DNA from: Choanephora cucurbitarum
Lineage: Eukaryota; Mucoromycota; Mucoromycetes; Mucorales; Choanephoraceae
Length of the DNA stretch: 64,000 nt
NCBI GenBank assembly: GCA_025331435.1
Contig: JAIWNI010000015.1
Span: 310,001-374,000 of the forward strand
Reading direction: 5' to 3'
Shown one piece after another: positions 35,738 through 47,471 of this stretch. The notes below the pieces were generated by a model. It saw only the letters and a program-made list of their open reading frames with translations. It was not told the DNA's origin and made no database searches. Numbering within the stretch: position 1 is the first letter of the stretch; the number at the start of each line of letters is the position of its first letter. Made by a program: the position numbers and the translations under genes.

Positions 35738-37088
35738 ATGCAATCCATGCCTTCTTATTACCCTACAAATTATCAAAACACACCAGGTTACGCAACAAGC
35801 CCTACGACTGCGGCAACCGCAACGCCATCTCAAACCTCACCATCAGTAGGTGATTCTGTTATGAACGGTGCCTCTGTCCTGGCTGTCTCAAACGCTGCAA
35901 CACCGCACTTGGTAACTTCTGCTGTCCCTCGTCTAAGAACAGACGCACCTAAAAGAAATCAAGTGAAGAACGCTTGTAGTAAGTAAAAAAAAAAGTAGAA
36001 AAACCTTGTTTATCATTCCTTTGTGTAATATACATACCTAGAAGGAAAAAAAAAAGAGAGAGAGAGAAAGGAGAAAATAGGGAAAAAAATTTTTTTTTGT
36101 GCTGTGATGAAGATGTAGGCTAACAACATCTATCTTTTTTTCTTATAAAAGCCAATTGTCAGAAAGCATGTAAAAAATGTGATGATGCCAGACCTTGTCC
36201 TCGTTGCCAGAAATACGGTATTGCTGAAACATGTGTAAACTCCGTCAGAAAGGAGCGTAAAAAAGGTATTAAGCGTGGTCCTTACAAGCGAAGACAGAAG
36301 ACAGGTGGTAAAGTAGAAAAGACGAACAAGGTACAAAGTGTACTCATATGGAGAACATAGATGATAAGTTGAAAGAAAAGCAGTTGTATGATACTGTTGC
36401 AGCAGCAGCATTGGCAGTAGCAACAGGCACAGAAGGTACAACACCACCTACTGCTATGGGCACGCCCACTACTTCCAACACACCTGTTGAAAGCTTATCG
36501 CACCCTACTACCCCTCACCCCGTTGCTGCCACAACAGCTACCACAGTCAACTCTGCCGTACCTGACTTTGGCTATCCAACTCAATTGAGCCAATATACTC
36601 AAGGCTATGATACATATAACTATGGCGTAAATGCAGTCTACAACAACAGTCCTGTTACAAACAATGCCAACAACAACAAGGATCACAGCACTATCTTGTC
36701 TGCTCAATATGTCCTCAATCCTGTCTATCCATCTTATACTGCGCCTGTCTTGATCAACAATGAGGCAGATACACCCATCAGTCATGATGAAAACAATACA
36801 AATGGCATCAACTCAAATGAGAATGCGCCTGCTTCTCCCGAAACCAGATATCGTCAGGCACTTCAGGGTATTCTCAGTAGCCAGCTGGAGGCAAAAGATG
36901 AAGACGAGAAGCAGTCGATGACACCTGTTGCCAATGCTTCTGGTACCAATTCTCCATCCAATGAAAACGCAAGCAATGAAAACAAGTCTGGTTTAAACCA
37001 GTTGTGTTCTGCTGCCCTTTCTGCGGACAAGCCAAAGGAAGAAACAGCTGAAGTCGATGCTGCTCAAATCAAAGCTGAAGTGGTTTAA
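35738..37088 (+). CDS. Zn(II)2Cys6 fungal transcription factor
   Basis: Exons are 35738-35978, 36152-36307 and 36361-37088, giving 374 residues. The zinc cluster at about residues 80-108 has the spacing C-x2-C-x6-C-x5-C-x2-C-x7-C, split by intron 1 right after the first Cys codon. An extra Cys lies between the second and third ligands (CTNCQKACKKC). It is followed by a basic block (RKERKKGIKRGPYKRRQK) that likely adds DNA contacts. The rest is disordered, rich in Asn, Thr, Ala and Pro, as in activation domains. There is no fungal-specific middle homology region. Similar small proteins with the KKGIKRGPYKRR tail occur widely in fungi; the target genes are unknown. Confidence 0.87.
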
Positions 37089-37659
37089 TACCTCACCAGT
37101 GATTCAGTTTATATATATATATTTTTGGAATCACAAACAGCAATTGATTCCTACAAGATAAATAAAGCATATTTTTTTTTTACTGTTGCTTGTTTTGTGA
37201 GTAGAGCAAGAGTTTTTGTTACCAAAGACGAGTAGCGTTTCTATTGTTTTAAGATAAGTGCAAGCACTAACAATTGTTTTTTTTTTGACGATATAAACAA
37301 TTAGATATAAATAGTTTGGAACTTTTGTATTAACTCAAGCAAACACACATATTATCACTAAACTGTGGTTGAACGATATGGAAGTCTTAATGAAATGCCA
37401 TATAACCTTAGTTATGGAGCAAATTAGTGTCATAAAATACTTGTTGGTGAATGCGACTAGAAAGAAAAGAGAAAGAATCATGAATAGCTCATTTTATTCA
37501 GCCATAAAAAAAACAAGTAGACGACCTTCAAGGTCATTTTAACAATTGTCTTGAAACCAAATTACCCTTATCTGAAGTTGAATGTTAGGGATAATGAAAA
37601 GAAAAAAGCACATTTTGATCCGACAACCATTTGACAGGACAACTCCGATTCCCAAAATT
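37089..37659. other. Spacer between convergent genes
   Basis: About 570 bases between the Zn2Cys6 stop and the carrier stop. Poly-T and TATATA stretches at 37111-37122 and 37171-37182 suggest 3' processing signals. No gene is seen. Confidence 0.5.
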
Positions 37660-38687
37660 CTAGAAGAGACGAATACAGAGCTCATAGGCTGTAAAGGTAG
37701 CTCCGGCAGCTGGGATACTTCTTAAAACGGAGGTTGTAAATCCACGATAAAGACCGGCTAATCCATCTCGACTATACACTTTCCTCAATAAAGATGTTAC
37801 ATACAATCCCCGGGGAGGTTTCTCTTGGTTTTGAACCTATTGTATATTGGGGTCAAGACGCTCTCTCTCTCTACTTTTTTTTTGCTACTTACAATGGATT
37901 TGACAACATCTAATGGATAACAGCATACCCAATAAGATACACCTCCAGCAGCACCAGATGTCATCAATTGCATGATACTTGCTTCCATTTGATTGTTGTT
38001 GGTCAAGTATCGTTTAGTTACCTCAAATCCAGAATAAAAGCCTGCATAAGCGGGTATTTCACGTACAATAGTGGCCCATAATCCACGAAACAAGCCATGA
38101 GCCATACCATCCCGCTGAATCAAATATCGCGCACAGTCAAAGGGACCAGAGAAGAAGCGCTTTCCATCATGTGCTGCTCTGGATCCAAACTGTGCCTGCA
38201 TTTTGATCTTCAAGAGTTCTACAGGTGATGCTAATATACTGTTGATCAATCCTGCACCTGCACCTGCTATAGCTATTTTATTCAACGATAGTAATTCATC
38301 GGGTCTTTTCTGTAGTCTGCTTTTGATAGATGAATTGGCAGCAAATAAAAGTGCATTGACAGCACCAATTCCTATCAGAGGACTTGCCATGCCTTGAGGA
38401 CGGGTTATCAACACAGAGTTTTGAAACGCTACTTTTCCTTACCTTTGTAGAGTGCCAAAAATCCTTCTTTCTGGACTGTTTGGACTGTACAGTCCCAAGC
38501 ACCTTTAAATTTACCTTCATCCAACTGAAGCCTGACTTTGATTGTATCTAAAGGCTGACCCACAATCACTTGAGCCATACCTCCAAAGCTTCGTTTGATT
38601 TAAATTGATTTCTATCGTGCTACTTGTTGTAAGCTAATCAACTTACTTTCCAGCAATAAAATCGGCTGTAGCTGATTTGTTTGACAT
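37660..38687 (-). CDS. Mitochondrial solute carrier (SLC25 family); apparent frameshift in last exon
   Basis: Exons are 38687-38647, 38588-38443, 38392-37893 and 37838-37660. Three carrier repeats are visible with signatures GQPLDTIKVRLQ, ASPVELLKIKMQAQ and CYPLDVVKSIVQ, each P-x-(D/E)-x-x-K. Six membrane helices fit the family layout. These proteins exchange metabolites across the inner mitochondrial membrane. The second signature (PVE) and helix sequences resemble carnitine or amino-acid carriers, but the substrate cannot be assigned. In the last exon the protein reads GLYVTSLLRKVYSRDGLAGL only if two bases of a GTGT tetranucleotide at about 37799-37802 are skipped; as given, the frame hits TAA there. 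This is either a sequence error or a disabling insertion. Confidence 0.8.
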
Positions 38688-38854
38688 AGTGATTTTCTAT
38701 ATAGTTATTTGGAAAGAATGACAGACAAGAAAAGAAAAGAAAACACGATTCATAAAATTAAATGACTTTATATTCAAGGATGATGGCGTGCTTTTCTCTC
38801 CCACACCCATTTTATTTTTTATTTTAATGCATCACTCTTACGACTCCGCTATCT

Positions 38855-41562
38855 TTAAGCTGTACAAAAACCACCAGAGATAAGAGTGGTGGTAGTAATC
38901 CAAAAGATATGAAGCAAAAGTAAAATCAGATTAGGCGAATTCGATTCACTCCAGAAATCAAGGACGGCCAACAAGAACACTGGATAAAGCGTACTTGACT
39001 TGATAGAATAAGGTGAGCAAGCATAGCTACAGGAAGCTACCTTCAAAAAAACAGTAACCGTCTTGACTACCAACACTGCCTGCCTTTCAGATAACAACAA
39101 CTGAGCGCGATGAGCTAGTGTGTCTCGATGAGGCGATCCCAACAAGAGGCGATGGATCGATGCCTCATCATCAGTAGCTTCTACCATGATCGCATCGCCA
39201 TCGGCATCTTGTGCATGATGCAAAAGTCGTTGTCTTAGAGCATTAGGCTCATTATCTATTGATTCAGGACGAGAACTCTCTTCTGTATCAATGATCACAG
39301 GCGGTGGCGGCAAGGCAGCCTTAGAAGGCGAAGAAGCTCGAGACTTTCCATGCAAAGGAGGCGAGGAAGATGGTGAGGATGTAGATGGACCAGATGGCCA
39401 TTCAAAGGGCATGGTATCGTTTCTTCGAAGGCTTCTTAATTTCGATAGGATTTCGTTGCATGAAGGTCGTTTGGCTGGATCGGTCGAGAGTAACATGCGG
39501 ATCAAGAGTTTGAGTTCATTGGGTATATCTTTTGCGATAGATGTGTCTCTGGAGACTTGTTCAAAGCGAGCTTGATCTGATTTGTAGATATCCAAACGGG
39601 ATGCTGGGAACCAGACTTCTCTGAATGAAAGGATCTCGGAACGCAAAACATCCACATCGTCAATCACATTGTAAGGGAGCCGAGAATAACATAGAAAGTA
39701 GAGGACCATGCCTAATGACCACATGTCAGCTTTGGGTGAATAATCGACTGTGTTTCGGCCTCTTGGATCCAATCGAACATGTTCTGGCGCCATGAATTCG
39801 AGTGTGCCTGTAGCACCTGTTCGATTGTTATCTTCTTGATGATTGTCTAGATCTTCGCATTCACCAAAATCAGATATAAGAACGCGAGGACTATAGAGAA
39901 AGGAGGTAAATAAGGCAGACTGAGAAAAAAGACAAGTAGACGATACTTTACATTCCTTTGCGTAAATCTCGTTTATCGTATTGAAGTAGTAGATTAGGTG
40001 GTTTTAAGTCTCGATGTACAATATTCTGTTGATGCAAATGAGCCAATCCTTGAACAATATCGATAAATAGTGACAGAATTTCTGTCATGGTGAGTAATCG
40101 TTTGTTGTTGGTCTGAACTTGCGAGACATCCTGTTCCTTCTCAAAATTTTCCTGAGCTTCATACTGTTTTCGAATACGTTCTCGCTTTAGTTCTTTAGAA
40201 GACAGTTTTCGCTTTTTTGTGTGATTTGGATCTTTCTTTTTTGTAGACTGTTTTGGTTGATCTGACTGACAAGCAGCCTCGAGATATTCATCCAAGTTGC
40301 CTCCATTGGCACATTCCATCAATATAAACAAGCAAGGTACTTCTGGTCCAAATGCTGTCAATCGATTGTATTCTAACCATGAATGCTTGTAGCTAACAAT
40401 ATTGGGATGTCGTAAACGTTCCAAAAGGTGAACCTCACGTAACATGCGAACAAGCCATGGATGATTGTTGCCAATGGCTACTTTCTTGACTGCATATTTT
40501 CCTAATTTGACACCATCCAACACATGCTGTAGATAATGGTTGTTAGGCTCTGTTAAACAAGACAGTCGAACATTAGACTCACTTCACACAAAAAGACACT
40601 GCCTCGGAAACCCTTTCCCAACTTGTTGACTTCGACAAAGAAATTAGCGTAATAACCTTGATTAAAAGCATTTTCGTTCAAGTTTTGACCATTGATAGGA
40701 TGTGGTTTTTCTGAATCTGTACTGAATGTAGTTGAACGAGATTGAATGGGTGAACTGGGTATTTAAAACAAAAAGCTGAGAAGAATGTTATAGTCTTGAC
40801 TACTCTTTCTCTTACTTTGCTGCTGTATTTGCTTGAGAAGAAGCAAGTAAACGAAAATAATTTCGATCCATAAAATCTGGTTCATCCACCTTTAAATATA
40901 ACTCAGATTCATGCTCTGTTTTAAGACTTTCAAACTTACTTTAGGTTCTGATGTATCTGGCATTGGGCGATGACAGTATGGACAATTGGCTATATCTTCT
41001 GACTACCAATCTCTTCAATAAGCTCTATCATTCAGACTAACTTTTGCCTTATTGTTTACCTGAAATTCAGTAGTATGCTCTGCTGGATAATTTTGAACAG
41101 TAATAGCCTGATTGTCTTGATTATATAACACAAGTTGACCTCTTTGACTATCTCGACTATAAGACATAGAAATGTATGAGTATACATGCATATATTCTTA
41201 GATAGTAAATCCATCTTTTTTTTTTCTTTTTACGCAATCACAGTCCATTCACGGTAGGGAACTAATTCAAAATGTTCTCGGTCATTGTATGCAATGACTG
41301 GCATAGCATTTGAACTGGAGTTGCCCCCCATATGTGGATATCCAATAGAACGAGAACGCTGCCGCTTATTTGCATGAACAGGTGTAGAAAGAACGATATG
41401 TCGAGGACTATCAGGAGAAGGCAAATAATCACTTGGTAAATAAGGTAAAGGTGGTGGTATTCGAGTATTATGCTGCCGAATAAGTGCAAATGCTTGGTCT
41501 GCTTCTGACTCACTTGCTCTTCTTTTTAATGAGCTTGTTGTTGGTATCATACTGTTATGCAT
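38855..41562 (-). CDS. Iks1-like serine/threonine protein kinase
   Basis: Seven exons: 41562-41234, 41156-41060, 41002-40940, 40889-40816, 40754-40583, 40547-39952 and 39890-38855. They give 788 residues. A disordered N-terminus leads to a CPYCHRP motif, then the kinase domain: LGKGFRGSVFLC (glycine loop), YAVKKVAIGN (catalytic Lys), HRDLKPPNLLL, DFGECED and TLEFMAPEH. A lysine-rich insert sits between lobes. After the kinase comes a Ser/Pro linker and two C-terminal hydrophobic segments (LYPVFLLAVLDFW; LILLLLHIFWITTT), so it is probably membrane-anchored. This arrangement, including the AIGNNHPWLVRMLREV block, matches the fungal Iks1 family, whose function is poorly known. A 42-nt in-frame GT-AG segment near 38995-39036 might be an optional intron. 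Confidence 0.85.
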
Positions 41563-41827
41563 GGAAAATATGTAAAAGAAAGAGAAAGAAAAGAATCACG
41601 CTTAAATTCCTTTTATTGGTGACAGGTAATTTTTTTTCTAGCAAAAAAAAGAAAATTTCATGCAATAGCTTATAAAGACAGCTTAAAGAAAAGATAGTTG
41701 AGATGATGGTTAGATAGATGTGCATACATAATAAAGGTTTAAGCACAGTCATTGTTTCTATTTTTCTTCCTTTTTTTTTCTTACTCCTCTCTCGCTTATC
41801 ATTCGTTTTCTTTTAAATTAAATTATC

Positions 41828-42803
41828 ATGGAAGACGCACTTTGGGCTCAATTACAGAATACTTCTATTGAAGACATAAAGGAAGTTACTCGTGCTGAAC
41901 CAGAAACAGACTCTGAAAATGAAGAGCAAGATGACCACAGCAATGACTTGATTGTAAAGTTCAATAGTTCTTTATGGACATACAATAAATAAGCTAAAAA
42001 AAAGATACTTTATTTACTAGTCACAATCAGAAAGAACAACTGGACCCCAGACTGGACCGAAAGGAGTCAAGGCAGATCATGATTATCAACAGCAAATGAA
42101 GTTAGCCTCAGCAGCCAAAGCACGTGCAGAGTACAATGCCCGTATGTTAGCTAAAGCACCTACCACCACTACTTATGCACAGGATCAAGAGGAACTTTTG
42201 ATTCTTCAGAGTGCTCAAGAAGAAGAAGAATACGATGAAGAAGAACAAGCTGCCTTAAGGAAATACAGAGAACAACGTCTCAAAGAACTTAAGCTTGGAA
42301 ATCATTCTATTCGTAAACAACAAAAGCTGTTTGGATCCGTCAGTACTATTGATGCTGATGATTATGCTCAAGAAATTGATCACGAATGGAAAACGGTCCC
42401 TGTGATTGTTCACATTTATGACCTCCAATTGCCAACTTGCCTACAGTTGGATGACTATTTAAGGGAATTGGCGCAGAAATATACTTTGGCAAAGTTTATC
42501 CGTATTTCAGCAGAAGAGCTTGATTTTGATCTAGTGGGTTCACCTACCATTTTGGCTTATCAAGGTGGCTCGTTAGTGTCCAATCTAGTACGCTTTGTGG
42601 ACCATGTAGGGTCTCGGTTTGATGTGGACACAGTAGAAGATGCCTTACTCAGGTACGTCATGGGTCTAGTTGAGGGAAATAAAATGTGGAGAGTGAGGGG
42701 GGTCTAACTTTAAAAGTAAAAATCCAGATATGGCGCCTTATCAGAAAATGATCTATACGATATACCCAAGCCAGAAGATTCAGATGAAGACGAAGAAGAC
42801 TAA
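41828..42803 (+). CDS. Phosducin-like protein (thioredoxin-fold chaperone)
   Basis: Exons are 41828-41953, 42021-42652 and 42728-42803, giving 277 residues. The acidic N-terminus contains the phosducin-like TGPQTGPKGV segment. A helical region follows, then a thioredoxin-like domain without the CxxC pair: VPVIVHIYDLQLPTCLQLDD, KYTLAKFIRISAEELDFD and VGSPTILAYQGGSLVSNLVR. The acidic tail ends DSDEDEED. Phosducin-like proteins assist CCT in folding G-beta subunits (PhLP1/Plp1 class) or actin and tubulin (Plp2 class). The GPKGV motif and FVDHVG..FDVDTVEDAL ending favour the PhLP1/Plp1 class, but I cannot be certain. The gene lies head to tail with the P5C reductase gene, with about 145 bases between. 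Confidence 0.83.
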
Positions 42804-42949
42804 TGTCGTCACCTAATATTTTAAACTTTTCTAATGTCCTTTTTTGTAATGATTAGTTTTTTTTTGAAATTTTCTTGCATAAATATATAGGCTTATAAAG
42901 CATCTTCTTTTTTTTTATTTCTTTTTCATTTCTATATATCACTGGAATC

Positions 42950-43870
42950 ATGGTCTCATTAAATAAGCAATTAAAGCCTGTTATTTCATTTATTGGTGGT
43001 GGCAATATGGCTGAAGCTATCTTGTGTGGCCTCCAGTCAAGTGGCCATCCAAGCTCACGTCTTCGTTATTCTGAACCCCTAGAGGAACGTCGCCATTATA
43101 TGCAAGAAAGATATCCCAAGATGGTTGGATCAGACAACAACAAGGATACTGTCCAAGGTGCCGATGTTGTTGTCTTGGCTGTCAAACCTCAAGTACTTCG
43201 CTCTGTTGTTGCTGAATTAGGACAGACACTTTCTGACCGTCCTGATACATTGATTGTTTCAATTGCGGCCGGTATCACAACCAAAGACATCTACAAATGG
43301 CTCAAAGTATCTCATCCTGTGTCAATTGTGCGATGTATGCCAAATACACCTGCTCTCATAGGTGAAGGTGCAGTAGGTTTGTTTGCTACAGATCATGTAA
43401 ATGACAACCAGAAAGAGTTGACTCAGGACATTATGAAGTCAATTGCAAAGCAAGTGTCGTGGGTGCAAGAGGAAGCATTGATTGATACAGTCACAGGGAT
43501 CAGTGGAAGTGGTCCTGCTTATTTTTTCTTAATCATGGAAGCCATGCGTAAGTAAACTGTGTGAAGAGGGAATAACTTGGATTGGTATTGATTTCGATCT
43601 TTAGAAAACGCTGGCGTGGAAGCTGGTTTAACTCCTGAAGAAGCAAAAGCATTGACACTTCAAACATGTTTCGGAGCTGCTCGTATGGCTCAAACGTCTT
43701 CAGATGATCTGGCCACATTACGTCGTAAGGTCACCTCTCCAAAGGGCACAACAGAAGCTGCCATTCATTCGATGGAAACCAATGAAATTCGCAAGGTTAT
43801 GGCCGAGGCGGTTTTTTCTGCTCAAAATCGTGGTAGAGAACTAGCAGAAGAATTAGGCAAAGAAAATTGA
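42950..43870 (+). CDS. PRO3: Pyrroline-5-carboxylate reductase
   Basis: Exons are 42950-43547 and 43605-43870, giving 287 residues. The Rossmann start ISFIGGGNMAEAILCGL binds NAD(P)H. Family blocks follow: VVLAVKPQVLRSV, SIAAGITTKDIYKWL, IVRCMPNTPALIGEG, and the signature SGSGPAYFFLIMEAM with LTLQTCFGAARMA and SPKGTTEAAIHSME. The enzyme performs the last step of proline synthesis, reducing 1-pyrroline-5-carboxylate to proline in the cytosol. The length is normal for the family. The single intron falls after the catalytic-domain helix, phase 1. Confidence 0.96.
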
Positions 43871-44202
43871 CTATGATGTTATTCCTTGAATAAATATACA
43901 TCACACATTGTCTTGGTTTATTATACAATGGGCCTTTTTCTCCAAAAAAAAAATTAGAGATCAGTTGTCAATCATTTTGTCTTACACTCAAACAACTGCA
44001 TCTATCAGCTGCTTTCATAGTTTCATTTCCAATAGATATTCTCCCACCCTCCTATATGCATTAATACGTTACAAGAGAATCGCTTTTATTCTCAAATGGC
44101 TGCTATCTATTTATAATATATGTATGTACGTGTATGTAGTTTAAATCCATAGTCCTTGGAAGAAGGATGGAAGGGTAAAAGAAAGAGAGAGTGCAACATT
44201 TC
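43871..44202. other. Spacer between convergent genes
   Basis: A 332-base AT-rich spacer between the P5C reductase stop and the Rpa3 stop. No feature beyond 3' UTR sequence was seen. Confidence 0.5.
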
Positions 44203-44735
44203 TTAATCAAACATGCTTGGAAGTTTTTGAGAGTATTCAACCACCTTGTTGGCCATATCGAGATCTGATATATATATATATATTCTATTATCAGCCAGAC
44301 ATTCACCCTTTTTCATGCGCATAAGCAACAAAACTTACCAAAAGAATTACCGAGATTACTTGTCTTGAATTCTCTTAATGTATAATCAGATTCAATTTGA
44401 CCAATAACTTCTACATAATCAGTACCCCATTGACTTTCCTAATAGCAGAACAAAGGAACAAGTGAGTCATACATATCTTTTTCTCTCTCTCTTATTTCAA
44501 AACAACATGTTACATACACCATTCAACTTGACCATGACTTGTCCATGATCTGAAGCATCTAATACTGCGGTATTACCAGAAAGCTTGAAGAAAGAGAAAA
44601 AAAAAGGTGGTCAGACCAACACTCAGTATCTGTATATTGTATTCTTACAGAATGAAGCTTTCCAACTAAACGAACAACTCTTCCAACATACTTCTCTCTT
44701 AAGGCAGAGTTGATGCGAGGAGTAGGCTTATCCAT
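44203..44735 (-). CDS. RPA3: Replication protein A small subunit (Rpa3/RPA14)
   Basis: Four exons: 44735-44649, 44583-44518, 44438-44339 and 44264-44203. They code 104 residues. The protein is one OB fold: TPRINSALREKYVGRVVRLV, GKLHSLSGNTAVLDASDHG, VMVKLNGESQ, DYVEVIGQIESDYTLREFKT, and a C-terminal helix DLDMANKVVEYSQKLP. This is the standard pattern of eukaryotic RPA3, which trimerises with RPA1 and RPA2 to coat single-stranded DNA in replication and repair. It was hidden by splicing into tiny exons. The last intron contains a TATATATATATA tract just before the acceptor. The gene is divergent from PEX14 across a 560-base promoter region. Confidence 0.88.
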
Positions 44736-45294
44736 GATATATGTACAATAAAGAAAGAAAGAGAAAAAAAATACGCGATCAAATTCGCGTCCTTTAACGT
44801 GTTTCATGCTCCGCTCATAGCATCTTGGTTCAATCCCCTCAGATCAAACACTATACCATAGTCAATTCCTAAGTCTTATGAAGAGAAAGGGCCAACCGAG
44901 TTGATTTCAGCTTTGTTTTTTTTAGAAGCTGTAGCATCTTTATACATTTCTATTATAGAAAGTCTTTGAGATGTAAACAGAAGAGTCCTATAGGCAAGAT
45001 GATGTTGTTTGCATCTAACTCAAAGGAGTGATAAGCTGTATTTTGAGCAACTACAAGTTTCTCTTTTCTCTGTTACTGCAAGCTGCGAAGTTTCATCTTA
45101 GCAAATAGCTTGTAAGTCTATTTCAGATATAAAAAGAAAAAATAAGAGAGTTTATGGCTCCGCTTTCCATCTAATTGGAGCATGTGAAGATGTTTAATAA
45201 GCAGCAATCGTTTCGCTCACCTTTTTCTTTCCCCACACATACTTGGTGCTCTTCTTTCTTCTTTTCTTTATTACTAATATATTCATTTAATACT
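44736..45294. promoter_or_regulatory. Divergent promoter region (Rpa3 / Pex14)
   Basis: Sequence between two divergent starts. A GGTTCAATCCCC stretch at about 44828-44839 resembles a tRNA B box, but no cloverleaf can be folded around it. A CT-rich tract lies before the Pex14 start. Confidence 0.4.
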
Positions 45295-46404
45295 ATGCGT
45301 GAAGACCTCATCACTTCTGCTATTTCCTTCTTATCTGACCCAAAGGTACAGTCAGCACCTTTAGCCAAGAAGGTGTCTTTCTTAGAGTCAAAAGGCATGA
45401 CAAGTGAAGAGATTGAAGAAGCTATGGCACGCGTTAATGGCAAATCAGCTACAACAACAACAGTAACAACTACCCAACCTACTGGTATGGCTGTACAACC
45501 TGGTATGATGGTACAACACCCTCCTCCTGTGCCAGCAAGACCTGCTTATGACTGGAGAGATATCTTTATTGCTGCTGTCTTGGCTGGGGGTGTAGGTTAT
45601 GGTGTATGGACATTGGCTAAGGTAAAGGAAAAGTTGCTCAAATGGGTTGCTTATTAAATCTGGTATATACAGAAATTATTTGGTCCTTGGTTTAAGGTAC
45701 CAACACAAAAGGAATTAGAGGAAGATAAAGAAAAGTTAGATGCACAATTCCAAGCAGGTAAATATTACAGCAGGGAAGAGGTAGCATATGGATATTGACA
45801 TGATTCTCTTTTGTCGGTTAAGTGGAAGACTCCTTGAAGGATATTAAAGAACAAACCAACACCGCATTAACAACAGTGGCATCACAATCTAAGAAGGTGG
45901 ATGAATCACTCACAGGCCTTGAAACAGTGTTGAAGGAACTTAAAGAAGGTGATAAACAAAGAGATCAAGAGTTCCAGAATGTAAAGAGCGATATTGAAGC
46001 ACTGAAGGAACTTGTGCCTAAGGTAAGCCATTCTACTCAGAACCCAGGAAAAGGCAGAAAAGGCAGATGGTTGATTTTATCTTTAGACATTGGATCGCAA
46101 CAAGGAATCACAGAATGCAGTTTTGGTTGATTTGCAGAATGAAATGAAATCACTAAAGTCACTTCTTGTCAACAGACGTCCTGTAACCAACACAACTGAA
46201 CCTGTCTCAAGTGCACCCACTACTCCTACTGCTTCATCTACCAATGATGCTTTGACATCTCGTCTTGCTGCCACATTAAACAGTAGTGGTACTCGTGCTG
46301 GTATTCCCGCATGGCAAATGGCTAGCAGCGCTGCCACTGAATCTTCTAGTTCCAACAACAATGGCGATGCCGCTGAAGGCTCTTCATCCTCTACTAAACA
46401 ATAA
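45295..46404 (+). CDS. PEX14: Peroxisomal docking protein Pex14
   Basis: Exons are 45295-45621, 45673-45757, 45823-46022 and 46087-46404, giving 309 residues. The N-terminal PEX14 domain (residues 1-45: REDLITSAISFLSDPKVQSA, then FLESKGMTSEEIEEAM) binds the WxxxF motifs of the receptor Pex5. A Thr/Pro-rich linker precedes a hydrophobic segment (DIFIAAVLAGGVGYGVWTLA) and the conserved KKLFGPWFKVPTQKELEEDK. A coiled coil and a Ser/Ala-rich tail follow. Pex14 forms the import pore at the peroxisome membrane. Length and domain order match fungal Pex14. Confidence 0.93.
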
Positions 46405-46548
46405 TAATAAAAAAGAAGCTTGTATATTCGTTGTACATATAACTGCATTTTAAATTTTGGTGGCTGAGAGAAAAGTCAGATCAAGAGCTTTAAGTAAAAG
46501 AAAAAAAAACTTGATTTTTTCTTTACGATTCTATAGATATATAAAGTC

Positions 46549-46858
46549 ATGGTTAGGTACAGTATATAGATAGATATGAAAGCGAGGATTTTATTGACAA
46601 TTAAAACAGCTTTCAGTGTGACGGTTGCGGTGACGTTGTAAAGAAGCCCAAGTTAAACCAACATCGTGGTCGTTGTCATGCCACTTTCACCTGTATTGAC
46701 TGTTCAACTACCTTCCAAGGCAATAACTACCAGTCTCATACCTCATGTATTACTGAAGCTCAAAAGTTTCAGAAACATGTTTATCAAAACAAGGTTTTTT
46801 TTTCTCTTTTCTTTTTTAGATTGTATAGTCTGTTTATTAACTTGTTTTATCTCTAAAG

Positions 46859-46902
<44 letters not shown>

Positions 46903-47278
46903 CGATAACAACAACAAGAAGCCCGCTTCTCTCATTGACCAATTGAACCAAAAGAAAAAGGAAGAACAATCTACTGCAGAGAATGACAAAAAGAGAAAGA
47001 ATGACCAAGAAGACAAGAAGTCAAAGAAGTCAAAGACTGCTACTTTGACTGCTTGGAGTAACACTGAATTAGAGGACGATCTGTCAAAAACAATGTCATT
47101 GGCATTGAAGGAAGTCTTGAAGAACAAGCCTCTTTCATTGAAGGATGCTCGCAAAAAGACTATTGAACTCATTAACAAACATCCTCAATCCAAGAAGTTC
47201 GAAAAGTCTGACTTAAAGAAGGAATTTGAAAAGAAATTTAGCTTAACTTTGAATGATGATCAAATTACTCTTGCATAA
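46549..47278 (+). CDS. LYAR-type C2HC zinc finger nucleolar protein
   Basis: Exons are 46549-46556, 46610-46793 and 46859-47278, giving 203 residues. The first exon holds only ATG GTT AG; joined to exon 2 it reads MVSFQCDGCGDVVKKPKLNQ, the exact start pattern of the LYAR family. Two C2HC fingers follow (CDGC..H..RC; CIDC..TFQGNNYQSHTSC). A run of 15 Asn (AAC repeat), a lysine-rich linker and a C-terminal helical domain (DDLSKTMSLALKEVLKNKPL..DLKKEFEKKF) complete it. LYAR and its yeast relative are nucleolar and linked to ribosome biogenesis. The short exon is inferred from the protein match and from good splice signals. Confidence 0.85.
46859..46903 (+). repeat. Coding (AAC)15 trinucleotide repeat
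   Basis: Fifteen AAC triplets in a row, read in frame as polyasparagine at the start of exon 3 of the LYAR-type gene. The run begins exactly at the splice acceptor. Confidence 0.95.
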
Positions 47279-47471
47279 AATTGATTTATTTGTTTGCTTG
47301 CTTGAATGACACACATTTAATCACCATGGCAATTAGACCAATTCACCTATGATGTATAGAACATAAATGTTCCAAATCTGTAAATCTGTAGATCTTTTAT
47401 ACATGCATATATATATAATGATTTGTTTATTTTTTCAATTTGTTCTTTTTGTTATTATTACTATTAACAAT

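Noticed and set aside
36308..36360. Break or separate gene between the zinc cluster and the 36348-37088 frame
   Set aside because: A canonical 53-nt intron joins them in frame, giving one Zn2Cys6 gene.
44815..44860. tRNA-like B box (GGTTCAATCCCC)
   Set aside because: No acceptor, D or anticodon stem could be folded around it on either strand, and the T stem does not pair over five bases.
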